Program-made: the position numbers and the translations under genes | Shown here: piece after piece, positions 37,169-44,179 of the stretch | Layout of the letters: every line of letters begins with the position of its first letter | How positions within the stretch are numbered: the first letter of the stretch is position 1 | From: Sellimonas caecigallum | GTDB taxonomy: Bacteria; Bacillota; Clostridia; Lachnospirales; Lachnospiraceae | Length of the DNA: 64,000 nt | Assembly: GCF_019754295.1 (NCBI RefSeq) | Contig: NZ_VIRV01000014.1 | Span: 1-64,000, forward strand | Direction of reading: 5' to 3' | The notes under the pieces: generated by a model | Database searches by the model: none | The model's input: only the letters and a program-made list of their open reading frames with translations | What the model was told of the DNA's origin: nothing

Positions 37169-38146
37169 ATGAAAGATGAGTTAGTCAGTATTATAGTTCC
37201 AGTATACAACACTGAAAACTATATAGATATATGCGTCAAATCGATTGTTAATCAGACTTATAGCAATATAGAGATTATATTGGTGGATGATGGTAGTACA
37301 GATGCCAGTGCTAAATTATGTGATGATTGGTCGATAAAAGATAAGAGAATTACTGTATTACATCAAAAGAATTCTGGAGTATCTGCCGCAAGAAATAGCG
37401 GTATAGAGTATGCTTCTGGAAAATGGATTATGTTTGTAGATGCAGATGACATTATTGATCATGAATTAATGGATGATCTTGTAAAAACAGTAATTGAAAT
37501 GGGTGTTAAAACATCGTTATGTGGCTATAGACGATTTATTGACGAAGAACAGTTGCATTTTGATCTCAAAATAGAAAAAAGCAATAAGTTATTGATTTCG
37601 ACAGACCAAATTAAAAATATACGACAAGGATATTTTGGCTGGGGCATATTATTTGATAAAGAAATTTTAGATACAAACCATTTAAGATTTGATCCAGAAT
37701 TGAAAAATCTTGAGGATGTTTATTTTTTATCAATATATTCCATGTTTATTGAAAATGTAGGCTATATCAAGAAACAGAGTTATTATTATCGGATTACTGC
37801 GGGTTCAATTACCAGTAAGTGCGTGGATGCTAAATGGCAGATAAATTCGTGGAATAAGCTCTTGACTTCATTTGGAGAATATTTGTTGGATAATCATTTA
37901 AATGCCAGACAATATCAAAATGTTTTGGCAATGAGAAGACATTGTATAAATAATTTGTGGGCTGAATGTTTAAATGCAAATTTGGGATATAAAGAGAGCA
38001 TAAAGCTGATGAAAAATTTTAAAAGGGTTCCATTTCAAACAAGTAAAAGGCTCAGTGGTATGATTCTATATTTGGCCGAATTTGTACACGGAAGAATACC
38101 TGTGCTTGAGTTTTTATTATATAGTTTGGTATTAAGGCGAAAATAG
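37169..38146 (+). CDS. Glycosyltransferase family 2
   Basis: GT-A glycosyltransferase, 325 aa. Motifs: VSIIVPVYNTENYI at the N-terminus, VDDGSTDAS (about residues 38-46) and FVDADD (about 89-94). The NLEDVYFLSIY segment (about 182-192) holds the acidic catalytic pair. Last of the strongly AT-rich run of transferase genes. Confidence 0.9.
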   Translation: MKDELVSIIVPVYNTENYIDICVKSIVNQTYSNIEIILVDDGSTDASAKLCDDWSIKDKRITVLHQKNSGVSAARNSGIEYASGKWIMFVDADDIIDHELMDDLVKTVIEMGVKTSLCGYRRFIDEEQLHFDLKIEKSNKLLISTDQIKNIRQGYFGWGILFDKEILDTNHLRFDPELKNLEDVYFLSIYSMFIENVGYIKKQSYYYRITAGSITSKCVDAKWQINSWNKLLTSFGEYLLDNHLNARQYQNVLAMRRHCINNLWAECLNANLGYKESIKLMKNFKRVPFQTSKRLSGMILYLAEFVHGRIPVLEFLLYSLVLRRK

Positions 38147-38187
38147 ATTCATAATAAAAAGAGGGCGTTATAAGGGAGGAATTTAAT

Positions 38188-39411
38188 TTGAGAAGTAATT
38201 ATTGCGTTTTTAAAATGGATTCTAGGTCTAGAAAAAAAGGAAATAAATGTAATACTTTTCAAATTCCGCGAAATTGTACAGGCTGCCATGCCTGCGTGAG
38301 TATATGTCCGAAAAAATGTATATTAATGCAAGATGCCGGAGAAGGTTTTCTTTTCCCCATAATTGATACTGAAGAATGTATTCATTGTAATCAATGTGAG
38401 AGAGTCTGTCCGATATTGCAGGACGAGTCCCAAAGTTCAAATACACAGACATTTGCAATAAAGAGTAAAGAGGAAGATGAAAGGAGAAATAGTACATCCG
38501 GAGGAGTATTTCCGCTTCTGGCGGAACAGGTTTTGGATAAAGAAGGAGTTGTGTTTGGAGCAGCATACGACGAAAATTTTGCAGTTAAGCATATTGCTGT
38601 TACCGATCATACTAAACTTCCTCTTCTTCAAGGTGCAAAGTACGTACAGAGTACTATTGGAAACTGTTTTATAGAAGCAGAGAGGGAGTTAAAATCCGGA
38701 CGGCAGGTTCTTTTTTCAGGAACTCCGTGCCAGTGTGCCGGTTTAAAATCTTTTCTAAAAAAAGACTATGCTAATCTGATTACTGTAGATCTGATCTGTC
38801 ATGGTGTGCCGTCTCCTAAGCTATGGCAGGATTATATTGATTACCGCTCTGCAAGAGAAAATAATGGAAAACGCCCGCTAAGAATAAATATGCGATCCAA
38901 GGTAAGCGGTTGGAGCAGATACGGATATTCTACGGAATTTGATTATGGCCATGGAAAGATTACTCAAATACATAATAGTCAAGATCTGTTTATGAAAGCT
39001 TTTGTAGGAAATATATGTTTACGTACTTCTTGTAGTAAATGTAAAGCAAAAGGTGTAGAGCGCTGTACAGATTTTACCCTTGGAGATTACTGGGGCATAT
39101 GGAATCAACACCCGGAGTTTGATGACAATAAAGGAACAAGTGTGGTGTTTGTTCGTTCTCGTAAAGGAATGGCTTTATTAGAGCAGATTCAGGACAAAAT
39201 GGAGTGCTTGAAAGTTGATGTAGAGGATGCCTATAGAGAAAATGGCAACTTGGTAAATTCCTCTCAAGTTCATGAAAGAAGAGAAGACTTCCTTGCACAG
39301 GTAACGCCAGACAATTTTGAAGAACTGGTAAGAAAATATTTCCCCAAGGATTCGGAAAAGAGCCTGGGATTATTGTGGAGGATTAAAAGAAAACTGGACA
39401 GACTGTTTTGA
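38188..39411 (+). CDS. FrhB-like Fe-S protein (coenzyme F420 hydrogenase beta-subunit family) of the capsule locus
   Basis: Ferredoxin-type protein of 407 aa. Two 4Fe-4S motifs are visible near the N-terminus: CTGCHACVSICPKKC (about residues 30-44) and CIHCNQCERVCP (about 63-74). A C-terminal FrhB_FdhB domain follows, with SGTPCQCAG and a later Cys-rich LRTSCSKCKAKG. Despite the name, F420 use is not implied; such proteins often sit beside pyruvyl transferases in polysaccharide loci, with an unknown redox role. The start is a TTG at 38188, supported by GGGAGGA 7 bases upstream. Confidence 0.85.
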   Translation: MRSNYCVFKMDSRSRKKGNKCNTFQIPRNCTGCHACVSICPKKCILMQDAGEGFLFPIIDTEECIHCNQCERVCPILQDESQSSNTQTFAIKSKEEDERRNSTSGGVFPLLAEQVLDKEGVVFGAAYDENFAVKHIAVTDHTKLPLLQGAKYVQSTIGNCFIEAERELKSGRQVLFSGTPCQCAGLKSFLKKDYANLITVDLICHGVPSPKLWQDYIDYRSARENNGKRPLRINMRSKVSGWSRYGYSTEFDYGHGKITQIHNSQDLFMKAFVGNICLRTSCSKCKAKGVERCTDFTLGDYWGIWNQHPEFDDNKGTSVVFVRSRKGMALLEQIQDKMECLKVDVEDAYRENGNLVNSSQVHERREDFLAQVTPDNFEELVRKYFPKDSEKSLGLLWRIKRKLDRLF

Positions 39412-39424
39412 GTGAGGTTATGTA

Positions 39425-40312
39425 ATGAAAAATGCAGTTAAGAAAGCAGCTAAAAAGTTGCTATATGGGCCTTTGTCCCCTATAGCTTTATCTGCCTTTA
39501 GCCTAATATCGGATCTAGAATATCGATATTTTAATAGTAAATGGAAAAAGCAAGGTTGGAAGAAACCAGATCAGGACGAGATTAACTTTGTATGCGAGAA
39601 TGTAACAGTGATTTACAAATCATTTGAGCGTCAGAAGATGGCAAAGCGCTTGTATGAAAATTTACAAAGTTATTATCCAGGGATACGAGTAATTATAGCA
39701 GATGACAGTTCTGCACCTTTGGATTTGAAAGGGGATTCTCTTGAAGTTCTCCAGCTTCCATTTAATAGCGGCCTCAGCTATGGATTAAATCGTGCTCTGG
39801 AAAAAGTTCAAACGCCTTATGTCATGCGGATGGATGACGATGAACTTCTGACCGTTCGGACATGCCTGGGAAAACAGATACAGTTCCTCGAAGCTCATCC
39901 GGAAATAGATTTGGTTGGCTTTTGTACTTTGACAGCTATTCGATGTATGAATCCGGACAAAGAGGTAACCAAATTTACTTGCTTTAGTATGAAGGGAGCG
40001 CCAAAGCAGCTTCGTATTCCTCATATGACACAGATCGATGGAAATCATTTTGTGATGGGGAAAGTGCCAAACCTTTATGTTGCCAGAACAGATAAGGTAA
40101 GAGGGGTTGGCTGGGATGATAATATCAGGATGTTGGATCATCAGGATTTCTTCTGGCGGGCAGCGGGAAATATGGTTTCTGTTATTGCTCTGGGAACAGC
40201 GGTATTTCACTATCATAATCCTTTCCAACGACAATATCAGAAATACAGACAGGATGTGGAAAAGGACAGAGAATATATATCACAAAAGAGAATAGGTAAG
40301 TTACAAAAGTAG
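39425..40312 (+). CDS. GT-A type glycosyltransferase (GT2-like)
   Basis: Glycosyltransferase of 295 aa. The first 55 residues have no clear motif and may be an amphipathic membrane-associated stretch. The catalytic part follows: NVTVIYKSFERQKM, IADDSSAPLD (about residues 100-109), RMDDDELLTV (about 137-146) with a DDD metal site, and MLDHQDFFWRA (about 237-247). It ends the capsule operon. Base composition here is closer to the chromosome average than in the genes before it. Confidence 0.8.
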   Translation: MKNAVKKAAKKLLYGPLSPIALSAFSLISDLEYRYFNSKWKKQGWKKPDQDEINFVCENVTVIYKSFERQKMAKRLYENLQSYYPGIRVIIADDSSAPLDLKGDSLEVLQLPFNSGLSYGLNRALEKVQTPYVMRMDDDELLTVRTCLGKQIQFLEAHPEIDLVGFCTLTAIRCMNPDKEVTKFTCFSMKGAPKQLRIPHMTQIDGNHFVMGKVPNLYVARTDKVRGVGWDDNIRMLDHQDFFWRAAGNMVSVIALGTAVFHYHNPFQRQYQKYRQDVEKDREYISQKRIGKLQK

Positions 40313-40503
40313 AAGAGAGTTCCTGCATACAATATTCAGTACACAGTATGCACGAACGCGGTTTGCCAGTAGATTACGGGGAAAATTCGGCAAGATGTTA
40401 GAAAATCTTTATCATATGTAATCCATGGAATGACGAATGACATGCAGATATAAAAGGACAACTTTACAGATAATTACAAATGCACAAAGCGAGGAGGAGT
40501 GAA

Positions 40504-41238
40504 ATGTATACAAATATTATTATTAAAGTCATAGAATACAATTCCTTGACAATACTTGCTTTTAATATATTGGCTATAGTGTGTAATTACCTATATGGGA
40601 AAGCGAAGCATCGCAAAAAGGGGAAAAAGGTAAGAATTATATCTCTGTTTATGGGAATCGCTTTTTTCACTATAGTGTGCAACAGTATCGGATATGAATT
40701 AGGACGTCGACAAACGATAAATCTTATCCTGGTTTTTAATCTGCTTTGTATCTTAGCAATTATTCTAACGGCAGGTATATATATTGGTGCAGAAAAAGAT
40801 GCAAAATACGGGGTCATGCGTTTTTTTGGTACATTTATGTGTGGTTACATGATATGCAGAATTATATTTTATATAATGAATCGTCAGTCAATTAGTGTAA
40901 TTATTTCATCGCTTGCTTTAATCATTTTTGGATTATATAGAATATATTTTATGACAGAAGAGAGTTTAATATTGCGTTTTCGAAAATACAGGAAAGAACT
41001 CCATGAAGAAATGGAAGAATTCGATAAAGAACTAGAAGAAAAAGCTCAGAAAAGGATAGAAACTATGCCGGATTATAATGAGAGCAATAAAAAAGCGAAA
41101 GACGAGATTGACTGTGGCTTTACGTATGACGGAGAGTTTGTATTTGTTACCAAGGCATTTGTTGATGTATATATGTCCCCAGATGGAAGATATTTTAAGC
41201 GTGGATTTGGCGGGAAATTATATGAAGTTTTTAAATAA
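40504..41238 (+). CDS. Membrane protein of unknown function
   Basis: No family recognised. About 244 aa. Five or so hydrophobic helices fill residues 10-150, followed by a charged helical region (about 155-205, Glu/Lys-rich) and a short C-terminal beta-like domain ending FGGKLYEVFK. The topology suggests a cytoplasmic C-terminus. ATG at 40504 has GGAGGAG 4-10 bases upstream; the in-frame ATG at 40480 lacks one. It stands alone between the capsule locus and the next hypothetical gene. Confidence 0.6.
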   Translation: MYTNIIIKVIEYNSLTILAFNILAIVCNYLYGKAKHRKKGKKVRIISLFMGIAFFTIVCNSIGYELGRRQTINLILVFNLLCILAIILTAGIYIGAEKDAKYGVMRFFGTFMCGYMICRIIFYIMNRQSISVIISSLALIIFGLYRIYFMTEESLILRFRKYRKELHEEMEEFDKELEEKAQKRIETMPDYNESNKKAKDEIDCGFTYDGEFVFVTKAFVDVYMSPDGRYFKRGFGGKLYEVFK

Positions 41239-41314
41239 TGCTTCAGGCAGTATAAAACAGCTCGGGAATTTATGATAAAATCATAGTATTAAAAAAAAAC
41301 GGAGGACGAAAGAG

Positions 41315-41860
41315 ATGACGTTATCACAGGAAGATGGACAGTTATATTATAAGCTTTGGATGCCGCTGCTTGATTTCGTAAACAGAACATATGGGGTAAA
41401 CAAAAAATTGAAAAGTATGGCGGAAGCAAAAAATCTGGATCCTGTAGAAGTAAAAGAAGTTGCAAATAAACTTTGGTCAGAGATAGCGATCATAGACCGG
41501 TACATAAAAGAAAACCCGGAACTCCCGCAGGAACATAAGGACATTATTCAGGGGTGGAAACGGAGGATCCAGGGAAAGTTTATCATGGAACGGCATCTGA
41601 AAAAGGGTACAATCTTTATATCCATGGAGGATGAACAAGTATACCAGGTCAGCGGTATTATATCGAGCTGGGAAGAAATGTTTTACGGGGCGCCGATGCC
41701 TCTGATAGTCGAGGCAACGTTTATTCCATTCCGTGATGTGATCATATCAGACGGACTTGTTATGCCATACAACATCATGATCGGAGGCGGAATGAAACGG
41801 ACGCTTAAGGATGTGTATATGGCTGCGAAAAAGAGTGGACAGATCCATCGTTCTCTTTGA
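41315..41860 (+). CDS. Conserved-looking hypothetical protein
   Basis: No family recognised. A 181-aa protein without signal peptide or membrane helices. The N-terminal half is helical and charged; the C-terminal half (about residues 95-170) is rich in beta-type residues with an IMIGGGMKRTLKDVY segment. Good ribosome site (GGAGGACGAAAG) and normal codon use support a real gene. It precedes the small precursor-like ORF at 41936 by 75 bases, so the two could share a transcript. Confidence 0.6.
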   Translation: MTLSQEDGQLYYKLWMPLLDFVNRTYGVNKKLKSMAEAKNLDPVEVKEVANKLWSEIAIIDRYIKENPELPQEHKDIIQGWKRRIQGKFIMERHLKKGTIFISMEDEQVYQVSGIISSWEEMFYGAPMPLIVEATFIPFRDVIISDGLVMPYNIMIGGGMKRTLKDVYMAAKKSGQIHRSL

Positions 41861-41935
41861 GAGTGACATTGAGTAAGAAAAACATAAGAAATTACAGGTC
41901 AAAGGGCCTTTTCTTGATTTGGGAGGCGGGATAGA

Positions 41936-42094
41936 ATGAAAAAGAAATGGAAAGAGCCTGAAATTTTGGTACAGAAATTTGTTCCAAATGAATATGTGTC
42001 GGCATGTGGAATTTTAGGAGATGGGTCAACGGGGCGAAGGAATGTGTGCGTGAAATCGATAAGTCCCCATGGGGATATCATTATCATTTCATAG
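41936..42094 (+). CDS. Small ORF, candidate RiPP precursor sharing a leader with the 54.3-kb precursor
   Basis: A 52-codon ORF with a GGGAGGCGGG ribosome site 6-15 bases upstream. Its first 28 residues align without gaps to those of the 132-aa precursor candidate at 54315. Shared positions are Met1, Lys2, Pro8, Phe15, then Asn-Glu-Tyr-Val at 18-21, Ala23-Cys24-Gly25 and Gly28. The remaining 24 residues are unlike the other protein and include one further Cys (residue 38), several Gly/Ser and a C-terminal Ile run. No modification enzymes adjoin it, so it may be an orphan precursor served in trans, or a member of a widespread small-protein family with another role. Confidence 0.55.
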   Translation: MKKKWKEPEILVQKFVPNEYVSACGILGDGSTGRRNVCVKSISPHGDIIIIS

Positions 42095-42167
42095 ACGTCA
42101 CGAATCATTCCTGATAGTATTTTTGACCTATAGTTTAACGTTAAATTTACCCATTTACATACCTTTG

Positions 42168-42205
42168 GGCTGCAATGATTGACCGCTTGGCTGATCATTG
42201 CAGCC
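42168..42205. terminator. Inverted repeat, possible terminator between convergent units
   Basis: Perfect 12-bp arms GGCTGCAATGAT and ATCATTGCAGCC around a 14-base loop. It lies between the small plus-strand ORF and the minus-strand rsgI stop, as expected of a shared terminator, but it lacks a strong T run on either side. Confidence 0.5.
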
Positions 42206-42293
42206 TCTTGACCTTTCAGGGGGAAAAGCTGTGGAGCGGCGTACGCTCCATGCGCAACATACACCGCTATGAGCTGACAACCCGTGGAAACAG

Positions 42294-43145
42294 CTAGTCT
42301 TCATAACTGCTGTTTCCATCAGTATCTGCTTCATAACCAGAATCATTGCTGTTGTCATTTCCGTAATTTGAATTACCGCTATTATCGTTTTGATAATTAG
42401 AATCGTTGTTGGAGGAAGAAGGCTGCTGTACCGGCTGAGAAGAAGGAGTCTCAGGTTGGGGCTTGTCGGATGGTGTGTCTTCGGCCGGTTCAGGTGTATC
42501 CGGAGCAGGGATAGTAATTGTCTGAGGCTCCGTAAGTGTTTGTTCAGCGTCGTCATCAGGAAGTTCCGCCACAATTTCTATAGTAATGGACTTATCTTTC
42601 AGATAGTTATTTAAATAAGTCTGCAGTTCCTCTTCTGTTTGTGAATTCCAATCTTTATTTTCCGAATCAGCCAAAAGCAGGATTTGTCCGCCTTCAGAAA
42701 GGAAATCTTTTTGTATTGCCAGAGCTGTAAGCTCGGAAGTAACAGTTTCTTTGTCTTTTCCTTTATACTCATAGCCGTCTATAAGCGTCTTACCGTCCGA
42801 ATTTCGTCCGCTCAGATCTAATACACGTCCGGAACGGCTAAGTGTGAGTTCTATTTCCGGATTGATCTGCATCTGAACGGTTCCGTATGGTCGGAAGATG
42901 TATTGATATTCATATACGCCGAATACGAGCAGGGAAATGCAGGCTGCCATGCTGGCAGCAAATGTGATAATGTGACGGTGCTGCCGTTTCTTCTCGTCGG
43001 GATATTTTAGAGGAATAATGTTGGTAACGACATCTCCGGTCTGGTAACCGTGGTTAGCAGCTTTTATGAAACGTCCGTCATCGGACAGAAGGACCGCATA
43101 TGCACTGTGAACTTCCATTACTAGATAAGATGTATCTTTTTTCAT
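42294..43145 (-). CDS. rsgI: RsgI-type anti-sigma factor
   Basis: Membrane anti-sigma factor that holds SigI until an outside signal releases it. A cytoplasmic RsgI N-terminal domain (about residues 1-50) binds the sigma factor. One membrane helix (about 58-80) precedes an extracytoplasmic domain containing an Asn-Pro at residues 95-96 (codons at 42863-42858), inside QINPEIEL. In RsgI proteins this Asn-Pro is the known self-cleavage site. A Pro/Ser/Gln-rich linker and an Asn/Ser/Tyr/Asp-rich tail follow. The start at ATG 43145 is chosen because GGAG lies 6 bases before it, inside the codons that would follow the upstream ATG at 43157. It is 37 bases downstream of sigI. Confidence 0.88.
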   Translation of the reverse strand: MKKDTSYLVMEVHSAYAVLLSDDGRFIKAANHGYQTGDVVTNIIPLKYPDEKKRQHRHIITFAASMAACISLLVFGVYEYQYIFRPYGTVQMQINPEIELTLSRSGRVLDLSGRNSDGKTLIDGYEYKGKDKETVTSELTALAIQKDFLSEGGQILLLADSENKDWNSQTEEELQTYLNNYLKDKSITIEIVAELPDDDAEQTLTEPQTITIPAPDTPEPAEDTPSDKPQPETPSSQPVQQPSSSNNDSNYQNDNSGNSNYGNDNSNDSGYEADTDGNSSYED

Positions 43146-43182
43146 TTTTGACTCCATTTCTGTTATGGTTCATCGGTTTTTG

Positions 43183-43899
43183 TTAAGGGGACAGATGATA
43201 GAGATGTCCGCGGATGATTTCATATCCATTAGTAAATGCAAGCAAAATTGCAATCAGATATTTCCGGTGCCTTTCTATTGTTTTTTTATCTACTCCAGAG
43301 TGTTGTACAAGAGCTGTTATCGGAAGTTTTTTTGTATGTAGCATCTCATTAAGAAGATCCGGATTTTGTTTTGCGGCGGACAGGACTTTTTCACAGGCCT
43401 GTAAAGTTCGCTTCTGCCTTGGACAGTTGTCTGCCACCTCAGAAAAAGAAATTCCAAACGTAAGAAGCTGTCTTTCGAATTCTTCGATTTCTTCTTTTGC
43501 TGCGGCACGCTGGTGTGTCATTTCGATTTCATTTTTAGGATCCTCCAGATGGTCGATTTTCAGAGTATCTTCTTCGTCGTCCTGCAAAGGCTCGTGGAGG
43601 GAAACTACTTTTGCATGCCGCTTTTCTTTTCTGTAATAATCGATCAGCCGGTTGCGTATACCACGGGATGCAAATGCGAGAAAAGCTCCTCGCTTCCTTT
43701 CATAATTTAAAATCGCTTCGTAAAAGGCAAGCATCACGATGCTTAGTTCTTCGTCCTGCCCTTCGATGGGGGTCCGTTTAATGAATTTTATTGTTTCAGC
43801 ACGGATAAACCCCATATACTGACGAATCAAAGCATCTGCCACTTCTGGATCTGTCTTGGCAGTGTATACTTGATCAGCAAGATCATGCAGTTCATTCAT
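43183..43899 (-). CDS. sigI: RNA polymerase sigma factor SigI
   Basis: Alternative sigma-70-family factor of the SigI group, 238 aa. The N-terminal region has a sigma region 2-like core (about residues 25-95) with QDEELSIVMLAFYEAILNYE and FLAFASRGIRNRLIDYYRKE. A C-terminal SigI-specific region follows, with a helix-turn-helix-like stretch around ALVQHSGVDKKTIERHRKYL (about 203-222). The start has AGGAGG well placed. It is transcribed with rsgI. Upstream lies the motif ACCC-N20-CGTATTCTA, identical to the one before the divergent lipoprotein gene, which fits autoregulation by SigI. Confidence 0.92.
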   Translation of the reverse strand: MNELHDLADQVYTAKTDPEVADALIRQYMGFIRAETIKFIKRTPIEGQDEELSIVMLAFYEAILNYERKRGAFLAFASRGIRNRLIDYYRKEKRHAKVVSLHEPLQDDEEDTLKIDHLEDPKNEIEMTHQRAAAKEEIEEFERQLLTFGISFSEVADNCPRQKRTLQACEKVLSAAKQNPDLLNEMLHTKKLPITALVQHSGVDKKTIERHRKYLIAILLAFTNGYEIIRGHLYHLSP

Positions 43900-43920
43900 G
43901 AGTAATATCCTCCTATATTA

Positions 43921-43953
43921 TAGAATACGAACTGGAATTTTTATTTTTAGGGT
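43921..43953 (-). promoter_or_regulatory. Putative SigI-dependent promoter of sigI-rsgI
   Basis: On the minus strand, ACCC (43953-43950), 20 bases, then CGTATTCTA (43929-43921). It lies 22 bases before the sigI start. The same elements at the same spacing occur before the divergent operon. Known SigI promoters use an ACCCCC-like -35 and a CGAA-like -10, so the -35 half agrees and the -10 half differs in part. Confidence 0.65.
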
Positions 43954-44100
43954 CAAAACTAAAATATTACACCCATTATATTTTTTCTTTGTTAAAAGCA
44001 GGTAATATATATGTTAAACATAGGTAAAATGTAAGACACGAAAAAAATTATCTATTATAATAAATGCAGCGGAAAAAAATATAAAAAAATTTTTGTTTCA

Positions 44101-44133
44101 ACCCCGTTTTCCGGATTTTGCTTACGTATTCTA
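44101..44133 (+). promoter_or_regulatory. Putative SigI-dependent promoter of the lipoprotein-VTC-CotH operon
   Basis: ACCC (44101-44104), followed by C to give ACCCC; 20-base spacer; CGTATTCTA (44125-44133), 46 bases before the lipoprotein start. A-rich tracts lie just upstream, as seen in several SigI promoters. It matches the minus-strand sigI promoter base for base at both elements. Confidence 0.65.
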
Positions 44134-44179
44134 AATCATAATCAAAAACAAAATCAAAAGAGTAAAGGAGAAATGAATT

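Noticed and set aside
40325-40351. Inverted repeat GCATAC / GTATGC after the capsule locus
   Set aside because: Short arms, long loop and no T run; too weak to call a terminator.
42286-42317. 9-bp inverted repeat GGAAACAGC / GCTGTTTCC at the rsgI end
   Set aside because: It overlaps the last codons of rsgI and has no T run; it may help the nearby larger repeat but is not convincing on its own.
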